Origin: Thermosynechococcus sp. NK55a
GTDB taxonomy: Bacteria > Cyanobacteriota > Cyanobacteriia > Thermosynechococcales > Thermosynechococcaceae
NCBI RefSeq assembly: GCF_000505665.1
Contig: NC_023033.1
Location: forward strand, 1,573,813-1,637,812
DNA length: 64,000 nucleotides
Direction: 5' to 3'
In this document: positions 1 to 8,372 of the stretch, one piece after another
Position numbering within the stretch: position 1 is the first letter of the stretch
Layout: the number at the start of each line of letters is the position of its first letter
The notes under the pieces: generated by a model
Told to the model about the DNA's origin: nothing
Seen by the model: the letters and a program-made list of their open reading frames with translations, nothing else
The model's database searches: none
Position numbers and translations under genes: made by a program

Positions 1-1239
1 CAGGTTGAGGAACAGCTCAGGAACGGCCATCAGGAAAGCCTTGGGGAACTGCAAGCGATTGAGGCAGAACTGGCACGCCTGAACTATGACGAGAAAAATC
101 TGGCGATCGCCCGCGGCCAAGTGGAAAAATGGCGTTGGGCCGAAGCCAAGGAACAGGAACTCCGCCAAGCGCAACGGCAATACCAGCAGATTCAGCAGCA
201 ACTGCCAAACCTGATGGCCCAACAGGAGGAACTGCAACGGCAGCTCAATGCCCTTGAAACCACTTCCCCTCTTGCCCAGACCTTGGCAAGGATTGACCAG
301 CAATTGGCCACCTTAGCCTACAATCCAGAGCGCCATACCCAAATTCAGGCCCAACTGGCTGCCCTCGCAACGGACTATGAGGCCTATGAGGCCCTGCAAC
401 GGGGGCGATCGCGCCAACCCCAACTCCGCCAAGACCTCGAGCACCTAGCGGAAACGCTGCAGCAACAACAGGCACAATTGCAACACATCACTGACAAACT
501 CGCCACCCTTGAAGAAACCGCTCGCGCCGCTAGCCGCCTGGCCGCCGATCTCCATCAACAGCAACAGCACCTCCTCAAGCAACAGCAGACCCTCGAGGCC
601 AACCTTGCCCAGCATGGCAAACTCAGCGCCGAATTAGAGCAACTCCATCGCCTCAGACAAGAATACGAACAGGGACAGCAAACCCTTGCCCACCTCCGTC
701 ATCAATACCGCCTCTACTGCGAGCTAGCCCAAGCCTTAGGCAAAAATGGTATTCCCGCCCTGCTTATTGAAACCGTCTTGCCCCATCTAGAGGCAGAAAC
801 CAATCATATCCTCGGTCGCCTCAGCAACCACCAACTCCATGTGCAGTTCATTACCCAGCGCAGCCGCCGTCGCAGTGGAGCCGACACCAAGCCCATTGAA
901 ACCCTTGATATTCTCATTGCCGATTGCCAAGGGACCCGTCCCTACGAAAGCTATTCGGGGGGTGAAGCTTTTCGCATCAATTTTGCTTTGCGCTTAGCCT
1001 TAGCCCGACTCTTGGCCCAGCGATCGGGGAGTGATGTCCAGTTTCTGATTATTGATGAGGGATTCGGTACCCAAGATGCCCAGGGTTGTGAACGGCTGAT
1101 TGCCGCCTTGAACGCGATCGCCCCCGAATTTCACTGCATTCTCGCCATTACCCATGTTCCTGCCCTCAAGGAAGCCTTTCAAACCCGCATTGAGGTCACC
1201 AAAGTAGCGGGAGCCTCCCAACTGAGCATCATCACTTAA
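1..1239 (+). CDS. sbcC: SbcC/Rad50-like SMC-family ATPase, 5' truncated
   Basis: C-terminal part of an SMC-type nuclease ATPase (SbcC, partner of SbcD in processing DNA ends and hairpins). The frame is open from base 1, so the gene starts outside the window; the GTG at 121 is internal. The first ~230 codons are a Gln/Leu-rich coiled coil. They are followed by the ABC signature (SGGEAFRINF, about residue 319 of the visible part) and a Walker B segment (FLIIDEGFGTQD, about residue 348). The Walker A and zinc-hook parts lie upstream and cannot be seen. Assignment to SbcC rather than another Rad50-like protein rests on the SGGE/DEGFGTQD pattern and size. Confidence 0.85.
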   Translation, partial: QVEEQLRNGHQESLGELQAIEAELARLNYDEKNLAIARGQVEKWRWAEAKEQELRQAQRQYQQIQQQLPNLMAQQEELQRQLNALETTSPLAQTLARIDQQLATLAYNPERHTQIQAQLAALATDYEAYEALQRGRSRQPQLRQDLEHLAETLQQQQAQLQHITDKLATLEETARAASRLAADLHQQQQHLLKQQQTLEANLAQHGKLSAELEQLHRLRQEYEQGQQTLAHLRHQYRLYCELAQALGKNGIPALLIETVLPHLEAETNHILGRLSNHQLHVQFITQRSRRRSGADTKPIETLDILIADCQGTRPYESYSGGEAFRINFALRLALARLLAQRSGSDVQFLIIDEGFGTQDAQGCERLIAALNAIAPEFHCILAITHVPALKEAFQTRIEVTKVAGASQLSIIT

Positions 1240-1301
1240 GCCCGTCGTTGGTCTTTTCGCCAAAATAGTAGAGTAGGCTCAGAAAGAATCACTTTGCAAC
1301 G

Positions 1302-2549
1302 ATGACAGTTGAACTCATTGCCAAGCTCAGCGATCCCATTGTCAGTGCCGGACAGGGGGCACAGCGCCAACTAGAGCTGACGCTAAGGGCACAGCGGCAA
1401 CAACAGCGCGCTCCTCTAAATCTCTGCTTGATTTTGGATCACAGTGGGTCAATGGCATCGCAACCGTTGGCAATGGTGAAACGGGCAGCAGAGTCCCTAG
1501 TGGATCGGTTATTGCCGAGCGATCGCCTGAGTGTCATTGCCTTTGATCACAAAGCGAAGGTTCTGGTGCCCAACCAGACGGTCTGGGACAAGGAGGCCAT
1601 TAAAGCCCAGATTGCCACCCTCGAACCGGGGGGTGGAACCGCCATTGATGAAGGGATGAAACTAGGATTGAAGGAAATTGCCACAGGCAAGCAGGGTACT
1701 ATTTCCCAAATCTTTCTGCTCACAGATGGTGAAAATGAACACGGTGACAACCAGCGTTGCCTTGAGCTGGCCAAGCTGGCCGCGGAGTACAACATTACCT
1801 TGAATGCCCTAGGGTTTGGCGTCCACTGGAACCAAGATGTCCTTGAACAAATTGCCGATGCCGCTGGCGGACGGCTGGTGTTTATTGAATATGCTGAGCA
1901 GGCGATCGCCTGTTTTCAATCCCTCTTTAGCCACATCAGCAACGTGGACTACACCAATGCCCATGTCCTACTCACCTTGAGTGAAGCCGCTCAACTGGGG
2001 AACTTCAAACCCGTGCACCAAGTGGCGCCCGACACAATTGAACTCACCTACGAAAGCCCCGATCCCCACGAGTATGTGATTCGCGTGGGGGATGTCTCGG
2101 CAACCATCAGACGGACACTCCTCATTACCCTAACGACCCAGCCCTTGCCAGCGGGGTCTCACCTCATTGGTTTTGCCCAAGTCCGCTATGATGACCCGGT
2201 GCAGCAGTCCAGAGGCCTTTTCTCTGAGAGGATTCCCCTGACGCTCACAGCAGAACCAGAGCACGTGCCCCAAGTAGATCCAGAGGTACAGCAAAGCATT
2301 CTCATCCTCGAAAAATACCGCAAAACTAAGCTGGCAGAAACGAAGCTGCAATCGGGGGACACCGCTGGCGCGGCCACCTTTCTTCAGAGTGCGGCCAAAA
2401 CTGCTCTACAACTGGGGGATGCGGAAGCAGCAAAAGTCCTTGAGGCCTCTGCCCAAGAGCTACAGCAACAATCTACCCTCAGTGAATCTGCCCTCAAGCG
2501 CACGCGCATTGCCTCAAAAACAGTCCTGAGCCGTCCCCCCTCAAACTAG
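1302..2549 (+). CDS. VWA-domain protein (415 aa)
   Basis: Soluble von Willebrand factor type A domain protein. The metal-ion-dependent adhesion site is intact: D46-H-S-G-S50 in LILDHSGSMAS, followed by the LLTDGENEHGD strand near residue 140. After the VWA domain comes a beta-rich middle, then a Gln/Ala-rich helical tail (about residues 325-400). No signal peptide or membrane segment is visible. Substrate or partner is unknown; VWA proteins usually mediate protein-protein contacts. It starts 62 bp after the SbcC-like gene and its stop overlaps the convergent SAM-adenosyltransferase gene by 9 bp. Confidence 0.85.
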   Translation: MTVELIAKLSDPIVSAGQGAQRQLELTLRAQRQQQRAPLNLCLILDHSGSMASQPLAMVKRAAESLVDRLLPSDRLSVIAFDHKAKVLVPNQTVWDKEAIKAQIATLEPGGGTAIDEGMKLGLKEIATGKQGTISQIFLLTDGENEHGDNQRCLELAKLAAEYNITLNALGFGVHWNQDVLEQIADAAGGRLVFIEYAEQAIACFQSLFSHISNVDYTNAHVLLTLSEAAQLGNFKPVHQVAPDTIELTYESPDPHEYVIRVGDVSATIRRTLLITLTTQPLPAGSHLIGFAQVRYDDPVQQSRGLFSERIPLTLTAEPEHVPQVDPEVQQSILILEKYRKTKLAETKLQSGDTAGAATFLQSAAKTALQLGDAEAAKVLEASAQELQQQSTLSESALKRTRIASKTVLSRPPSN

Positions 2550-3323
2550 CCACAGGGCATCGCCATTCTGGCAGCCTAGGAGAGATTGGGCACTGCCCCT
2601 ATTCACCGCTAGCTCAATAAACCCATGACTGCCTACCAAGGCAATCAGATGGTGAGGTGGGGCATCGCCATAGGTGGGGACAAGGGGAATCTGCTGCCCC
2701 TGAATCCGGATTTGGTGATAGCCCTTAGCCAACAAATGCCCAGGGAGCGTAGTAATCACATTCCCAAAGTGATCAATGGCTTGAATCCAGCCTTGGACGC
2801 CTTGGGGGGTCATCTCATAGGTGAGATGGGGCAAGCGCACCAAACTGTCTGGGTCAATGGCACAGCCAAGGAGAGCAAAATCCGTTCCTGCGGCTAAATG
2901 GGCAGCCACGGCGGCAAAAATGTCCCGCCCATGGAAGGTCAAACTGGGACTGGCGGTGCGCCAAAATTGCGGTTGGGTTAGCTCAACGACGCGTCGGGGA
3001 GAATAGCGATCGCACACCTGGCTAAAGATGCCATTATCTGGACCAACACAATAGCCAACCTCCAAATCGAGGGCGATCGCCCGCCGACTTGTGCCCACCC
3101 CCGGATCCACCACCACGATATGCACCGTTTCCGGCGGAAAATAGGGCACCGCTTGCAGCAGTTGAAAACTGGCTGTGCGGCAATCCTGGGGTGGAATTTC
3201 ATGGCATAGGTCAATGACCTGGGCTTGGGGGCAAATACTGAAAATCACCCCCTTCATCACCCCCCCATAGACATCCCGGTAACCAAAATCCGTCAGCAGT
3301 GTAATGCAGCAAGCCATGGGCAT
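2541..3323 (-). CDS. SAM hydroxide adenosyltransferase-like protein (DUF62)
   Basis: Member of the fluorinase/chlorinase/SAM-hydroxide adenosyltransferase family. Characterised bacterial and archaeal members without a halide site split S-adenosylmethionine with water-derived hydroxide to adenosine and methionine. Visible signatures: LLTDFGYRDVYGG at residues 9-21 (the first Asp binds the ribose), VVVDPGVGTSRR, FHGRDIFAAVAAHLA and DHFGNVITTLP. 260 aa is the usual length. The insertion typical of true fluorinases is not evident, so hydrolysis is the likelier reaction. It lies one base from the stop of the DprE2-like gene upstream and may be co-transcribed with that operon. Confidence 0.8.
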   Translation of the reverse strand: MPMACCITLLTDFGYRDVYGGVMKGVIFSICPQAQVIDLCHEIPPQDCRTASFQLLQAVPYFPPETVHIVVVDPGVGTSRRAIALDLEVGYCVGPDNGIFSQVCDRYSPRRVVELTQPQFWRTASPSLTFHGRDIFAAVAAHLAAGTDFALLGCAIDPDSLVRLPHLTYEMTPQGVQGWIQAIDHFGNVITTLPGHLLAKGYHQIRIQGQQIPLVPTYGDAPPHHLIALVGSHGFIELAVNRGSAQSLLGCQNGDALWLV

Positions 3324-3324
3324 T

Positions 3325-4059
3325 TCACAGCAACAGTCGCTTAAATAAGGGTTCAGGAATCCAACGAATCACCGCCATGATCCAGCGCCAAGTGGATCGC
3401 ACGTAGATCACGTCCTTCTTTTTTTCTATAGCTGAGAAGATTGCATTGGCCACTTCCTTTGGCTCCGCCGTAAGTTGGGGGGGCAATTTCCTTCCTTCGG
3501 TCATCCGCGTCTTCACATAGCCGGGCAAAACCGTTAAGACCTGTACCCCCGATTTGGCAAGGCGATGCCGCAATCCCGACAAAAATGCTGTGAAGCCAGC
3601 TTTCGCAGAACCATAGAAGTAATTACTTGCCCGCCCCCGTTCCCCAGCGACAGAGGAAATCCCCACTAACGTACCAAACCCCCGCTGCTCAAACAGATTG
3701 GCAAAGAGACTTAAAATAACCGCTGGACCTTCATAATTGGTGCGCATCACTTCAAGAGCAAGGGACAAATTTTGCTCACATGCTTTTTGGTCTGGCATGA
3801 AACCAACAACACAGATCACAATCGCCGGCTGCTCCGGGAGTTGCTGGATAAAGGCTGCATGGGTCTCCAGCGCCAAGACATCAAATTCATGGATACTGAC
3901 AGCCACACCATAGCGTATTTCCAAATCCGCTTTATCTGGCTCCAGGCGGCTCACCTGCCGTGCAGCCAATTGAATTGGATAACCCTGAGCCGCAAACTGA
4001 TGGGCGATCGCCCGCCCCATATCGGAAGTCGCTCCCAAAATCAGAACAGGGGCGGTCAT
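3325..4059 (-). CDS. SDR oxidoreductase, DprE2-like
   Basis: Short-chain dehydrogenase of 244 aa. It has the NAD(P) glycine motif GATSDMGRAIA at residues ~8-18 and a catalytic Ser-Tyr-Lys set (GISSVAG...YGSAK). The C-terminus has a hydrophobic helix. In mycobacteria DprE2 reduces the 2-keto intermediate made by DprE1 to give polyprenyl-phosphoryl arabinose; gene order here supports the same role. I chose the ATG at 4059 because it forms an ATGA overlap with the stop of the upstream DprE1-like gene, implying coupled translation. A longer reading from 4104 would run into that gene. Family is certain; the exact sugar substrate is inferred. Confidence 0.8.
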   Translation of the reverse strand: MTAPVLILGATSDMGRAIAHQFAAQGYPIQLAARQVSRLEPDKADLEIRYGVAVSIHEFDVLALETHAAFIQQLPEQPAIVICVVGFMPDQKACEQNLSLALEVMRTNYEGPAVILSLFANLFEQRGFGTLVGISSVAGERGRASNYFYGSAKAGFTAFLSGLRHRLAKSGVQVLTVLPGYVKTRMTEGRKLPPQLTAEPKEVANAIFSAIEKKKDVIYVRSTWRWIMAVIRWIPEPLFKRLLL

Positions 4060-5402
4060 AGATGTAACCTCTTCGACTGTTCTGAGGCAAAGTTCACCGT
4101 CCACTGGTGGGCATCCCTGACTTTTACAAAGGTTTCTACCCGAGAATCGGACTGGCGCAGTCGCATCGGAGTTAAATGGCTATCCTTGGCAAGGTAAAAG
4201 CGACCCCCATACTGTAGAGTGATTTCCTCCAGTTGATCCAAAAGCTTGAGGGTGCGTTGGGACATCGGAAAGTCCAGAGCCAAGGTATAACCCGCCATCG
4301 GAAATGAAAAATAACCCTGTTGATCACCCAACTTCTTCAAAACTCCGAGAAATGACCCCGCTCCTGCGACTGACGTGCAATGCAGTAACGCCGCTAGACC
4401 CTCGCGGGCAGTGCTCAGGGGCAAAACGCATTGGAACTGGACCAAACCACGCCGCCCATAGATGCGATTCCACCCCAAGAGACAATCCAGGGGATAGAAG
4501 AAAGTATCCCAATCCACAAAGGACTGGCCGGCTTTGCGTTGACTATTGAGGAAATACAGTTGATTAAAGGCACGCACAGTTAATGAATTCAAGGCACCAT
4601 TGGGAAAATCCACAGGAATCGAGAACTGACGCCGTTGCGGAGTCCACAGTGGCCTGTGCCGATATTTGGTTGGCAGCTCCTCCCGCGTCGCGTGTTCTCC
4701 TAGCATCAGCACAGACCGCCCCAACTGAGAACGAGCCGCTAGACAATCAATCCAAGCCACGGCGTAGGTCACATCCTGCGCAGCCTCAAAGAGATCAACG
4801 GCCTCGTCTAAATTCCTGGCGATATAGGTGGTTTGGCGAATCCACGCAGTTTCAATGGGGCGCAATCGAAAGGCTGCCCTGAGGATCACCCCCGTCAAGC
4901 CCATTCCCCCCACCGTCCAGTAAAACAAATCTCGATTTTCTGAAGGAGAGCAGCGATAAATTTGCCCCTCGCTAGTTAGGAGATCCAGCCAGTCTAAACT
5001 TTGAACAAAACTGCCCTCTTTGTGGTGGTTTTTTCCATGAACATCGGCGGCAATCATGCCCCCCACCGTAACGAACTTCGTGCCAGGGGTCGCCAAGGGA
5101 AACCAACCGCGAGGCCCAAAAATCTCTAGAATCTCTGCCAGTAGAACCCCTGCCTCAGCAATCAATTGACCGGTTTGCGGATTAAACCCCAATAGGCGAT
5201 TGAAGTGGCTCATTTGCAGTGTTGCTTGCCGATTGAGGGCGCTATCTCCGTAGGCACGGCCATTTCCACGGGCAATGAGCGGCAAACCACTGTTGAGAAG
5301 CTGGATAATCTCGGATTCTGAGCGCGGGCAATAAACATGACAGGTCTGCACAGGATACCGTCCCCAGCCGCAGAGCCTTTTGAGAGAACTCCTAGGAGTC
5401 AT
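4056..5402 (-). CDS. FAD-dependent oxidase, DprE1-like
   Basis: VAO/DprE1-type flavoprotein of 448 aa. FAD-loop residues ARGNGRAYGDSA and the segment AADVHGKNHHKEGSF closely match mycobacterial DprE1 as I remember it. Near the C-terminus it keeps GWNRIYG, YLAKDS (the Lys equivalent to K418) and a FASEQSKRLHL tail. The Cys targeted by benzothiazinones in DprE1 (in GWNxCVDFP) is Ala here (GYTLALDFP). Expected reaction: oxidation of the 2'-hydroxyl of a polyprenyl-phosphoryl pentose. The ATG at 5402 overlaps the GtrA stop by 11 bp; the longer start at 5450 would sit deep inside gtrA. Third gene of a four-gene operon. Confidence 0.85.
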   Translation of the reverse strand: MTPRSSLKRLCGWGRYPVQTCHVYCPRSESEIIQLLNSGLPLIARGNGRAYGDSALNRQATLQMSHFNRLLGFNPQTGQLIAEAGVLLAEILEIFGPRGWFPLATPGTKFVTVGGMIAADVHGKNHHKEGSFVQSLDWLDLLTSEGQIYRCSPSENRDLFYWTVGGMGLTGVILRAAFRLRPIETAWIRQTTYIARNLDEAVDLFEAAQDVTYAVAWIDCLAARSQLGRSVLMLGEHATREELPTKYRHRPLWTPQRRQFSIPVDFPNGALNSLTVRAFNQLYFLNSQRKAGQSFVDWDTFFYPLDCLLGWNRIYGRRGLVQFQCVLPLSTAREGLAALLHCTSVAGAGSFLGVLKKLGDQQGYFSFPMAGYTLALDFPMSQRTLKLLDQLEEITLQYGGRFYLAKDSHLTPMRLRQSDSRVETFVKVRDAHQWTVNFASEQSKRLHL

Positions 5403-5799
5403 TAGAGAAGACATAGCGTTTATCCAAGTGATACTTGACCCCATAGCCAATGGCTAAACCAATAATGGCACCCATTTCCCGCATGAAATGGCTTTGCCAA
5501 ATCAACCAAAATAGGGTTTCAAATCCCCAAAAAATGGCGGTTGTAAAAATTCCCATTGAAGCATACAGACTAAATTGACGGCTATAGTGATGTATACCCT
5601 TTTTATGATCGAAGAAAATCCATCGCTTATCCAGATAGTATTTCACCACCAACCCCACGAGCGTACCCACTGCTACTGCGACCACAAAATAAGGGAAGCT
5701 ATTATCAATGATTAATATTATCCTCTGAAAAAATAAATTCATAAAGGTAGCAATCACCGCAAAAACGGTATAGCGAATAATTAGGGTTTGTAAAGTCAT
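5392..5799 (-). CDS. GtrA-family membrane protein
   Basis: 135-aa integral membrane protein with four predicted spans. It has the internal pseudo-repeat of GtrA proteins: KYYLDKRWIF in the first half and KYHLDKRYVF at the end. GtrA-like proteins are thought to help lipid-linked sugars cross the membrane; mycobacterial Rv3789 sits directly next to dprE1-dprE2, the same order as here. The start at 5799 is set by an ATGA overlap with the UbiA stop (5796-5798); the longer reading from 5832 would lie inside the UbiA gene. Confidence 0.85.
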   Translation of the reverse strand: MTLQTLIIRYTVFAVIATFMNLFFQRIILIIDNSFPYFVVAVAVGTLVGLVVKYYLDKRWIFFDHKKGIHHYSRQFSLYASMGIFTTAIFWGFETLFWLIWQSHFMREMGAIIGLAIGYGVKYHLDKRYVFSNDS

Positions 5800-7202
5800 A
5801 AAACTCCACCTAAGATAAAGCAAACCAGACAAATCAAGAAACAGATTTGGCTTTGTCGATCTTTAATTGCATAAACAATTGGATCATAGTGCATCAAACC
5901 GCGGTGGGTCAGCATGATGGTTCGGGTAATCCAGTATAGAAGCACACAGCAAATGCCCCAGAGTACCTGTGGGTTTGTGTAAAGAAGCTGCACTTGGGGA
6001 GAGTTGATATAGAGCGCCAGCACCAAAATTGAGACATAACCCGCCCCAATAGCCATCATGCTAATAATCGGCAAATCGTCAACGTGGTAGCCTCGACCAC
6101 TGGCCTTGAGTTGTTTGCGGTGATAGTAATCCACCAGTTCTGCTTGGCGCTTGACGGTTGCCAGACAAAAGAAGAAAAAGATGGAGAAAGCCAAAAGCCA
6201 CACACTGAGGGAAATCCCTGTGGCAACCGCACCTGCAAAGATGCGAATCGTGTAAAGGCCCGCAAGGACGCAAATGTCAATAATCATCCGGCGCTTTAGG
6301 TAAAAGGAGTAGGCAGTGGTGAGACCATAATAGGCGAGGAGAATGCTCAGAAATGACCAACTAATGGTGGTGGCGATCGCCACGCCGCCGCCGAGGAGGA
6401 TCAAAATCAGCCATATCCCGTGGGAGAGGGGAATATCTCCAGCGGCAAAGGGACGATGACGCTTGCGGGGATGGGCGCGATCGGCCTGCAAATCTAAAAG
6501 GTCATTTAAGACATAGACACTGGACGCCGTCAGACTAAAAGCAATTGCTGCCACCAGCGCAATCCAAAAGGTGGACAAATTAAACTGGTGCGCCGCGAGC
6601 ATAGGCACAAAGACCAAAACATTTTTTACCCACTGATGGGGCCGAATTTCCTTGAAGTAGGGTTGAATGCTTTGTTTTGCGCTCCCTAAATGTTCCACAT
6701 TGGGATTGATTTGCTCGACTTTTTGGCGTAGCCGAGGAGATGCATTGACGGTAATTGCTTTGGCCACAACTGCCCACACAGGTAAATCAGCCTCAGAATT
6801 CCCCATGTAGATAACATTTTTCTCACCCAAACGCTCTAGGATAAACCTTGCCTTGTTTTCTCCCTTCAAATTAAGCTGGCCATCAGAACCATAAACCTCA
6901 TCAAAAAGCCCCAAATGGGCAGCAATCCTTTCAGCGGCGAGTTGATGAGTGGCAGTGATGAGGGCAACCTTAGCCCCCTTGGCTTTCCAATCTTGGATAT
7001 ACTGAATAACTTCTGAGTTATAGGGTAATGTGGTAATGTCCAAGTCAGTACAGGTAGCTAATTTTCTTTTGATCTGAGCAGGATTGAAGCTTTTTATTTT
7101 GAAGAGTTGAATTAGTAGCTCACTAAAAGACAAACAGATTAATTCTAGAAGGACATTCGTTCTCAGTAGGGTGTTATCCAGATCGATAAGAAGGTAAACC
7201 AT
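5796..7202 (-). CDS. HAD phosphatase-UbiA prenyltransferase fusion
   Basis: 468-aa two-domain protein. Residues ~1-190 are a HAD phosphatase: motif I LIDLDNTLLRT with both Asp residues (D7, D9), and motif IV MGNSEADLPVW. Residues ~195-468 are a UbiA membrane transferase with the Asp-rich motif NDLLDLQADRAHPRKRHRP and 8-9 hydrophobic spans. In mycobacteria the UbiA enzyme Rv3806c attaches phosphoribose to decaprenyl phosphate and a separate phosphatase removes the 5-phosphate. Here both functions may be on one chain. First gene of the operon, with GtrA, DprE1-like and DprE2-like behind it. Domain calls are seen in sequence; the substrate is inferred. Confidence 0.85.
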   Translation of the reverse strand: MVYLLIDLDNTLLRTNVLLELICLSFSELLIQLFKIKSFNPAQIKRKLATCTDLDITTLPYNSEVIQYIQDWKAKGAKVALITATHQLAAERIAAHLGLFDEVYGSDGQLNLKGENKARFILERLGEKNVIYMGNSEADLPVWAVVAKAITVNASPRLRQKVEQINPNVEHLGSAKQSIQPYFKEIRPHQWVKNVLVFVPMLAAHQFNLSTFWIALVAAIAFSLTASSVYVLNDLLDLQADRAHPRKRHRPFAAGDIPLSHGIWLILILLGGGVAIATTISWSFLSILLAYYGLTTAYSFYLKRRMIIDICVLAGLYTIRIFAGAVATGISLSVWLLAFSIFFFFCLATVKRQAELVDYYHRKQLKASGRGYHVDDLPIISMMAIGAGYVSILVLALYINSPQVQLLYTNPQVLWGICCVLLYWITRTIMLTHRGLMHYDPIVYAIKDRQSQICFLICLVCFILGGVL

Positions 7203-7329
7203 TTTTACAGTTTAAGGTTTTGCTGGGCGTTGGTGCAATAACAATAGTATTTTACCTTTACGCCGGTAAACGGTCGTCTGACAGACAAACGGAAAGCAAA
7301 TGGCAGTGAGAACCTAGCGAAATGAGCGC

Positions 7330-8213
7330 ATGGCAGAGCAAAAACATCGCTACTGGGTGAAGAACTAGGCAAAATATGACCATGCACTGGTCAATCATGG
7401 CAACCAAACGATCTAGTTTGATGAGGAGGACATTGCCAAGAACTGGATGCCCCTTCCCTCGAACAGGCGAGGTAAGTCGAGGTTTTATTCTAACTTGGCC
7501 ATTCAAGTCTATCTGAGGCCCAAGATTCTGTCCCGTCTGCCCCATCGTGCTGCGGAAGGGTTGGTGAACTCACTGATGCGCCTGTGTGGGTTGAACTTGC
7601 CGGTGCTGAATCACACTCATGTGTGGCGCCAGGCGGCCACGTTGGAAGTGAAGATTCCACATCGTTGGAGAACAGGTGCGATCCATGTCGTGGTGAACTC
7701 GATTGGTTTGAAGATTTTCCGTGAAAGCGAATGGAAGGTGCACCAGCATGGGGCACTCAAGCGTTGTACCTGGCGCAAAATCCATCTGTCGGTAGATGCA
7801 ACAGCCAAGGACATCGTCGGCATCGAGATCACCACTACCCCCTGGCACGACAGTGAAGTCTTTCCTGACCTGCTCTCGCAAGTCGAAGGTGACATTTCCC
7901 AAGTCAGTGCCGATGGGGCTTACGACACCGAGGCAGTGCATGCTGCCATCAGCGAACCTCAGGTGAAGGCAAGCATACCGCGGCGCGAGGAGGCGGTGCC
8001 TTAGGGGAATAATCCTCCCCGTGACCTGATCGCCGATATTGCCGCCAAGGGACAGGAAGGCTGGAAGGAAGAATCTGGCCATTACCTGCGCAGCCTTGCC
8101 CAGAAGATGATGTACTGGTTCAAGCAACTGGGGATCGTCTCTTCCCACAGGCCTTTGACCGGCAGGTTACTGAGAGTCATGTGCGTGCAGCGATCATCAA
8201 GACTTTGCTCTAA
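7330..8213 (+). pseudogene. Degenerate IS5-family transposase
   Basis: Remnant of an IS5-type DDE transposase. From the ATG at 7330 the frame reads through two TAG stops (7366-7368 and 7414-7416). It then runs open over the core with IHVVVNSIGLKIF (the first DDE Asp replaced by Asn), RKIHLSVDATAKDIVGI and VSADGAYDTEAVH, and meets a third TAG at 8002. The C-terminal DRQVTESHVRAAII follows in the next frame after a one-base loss near 8140 and ends at 8213. No clean terminal inverted repeats or target duplication could be found in 7203-7329 or 8214-8372. It is inactive, and it marks an insertion next to the polysaccharide-type genes. Confidence 0.85.
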
Positions 8214-8372
8214 TCTTGACACGCCACAGTGCGTGCAGGGTGGGCATAGTGCACCTGCTGCATGAATCAGGATGGGGAGAGGGGAAGATCATACTGGAAA
8301 CCGCTGATTCAACCCATAGGTATATTAAATAACGCTAATTGTGTACCAACACCCGCACAATCCATTGTTTTT

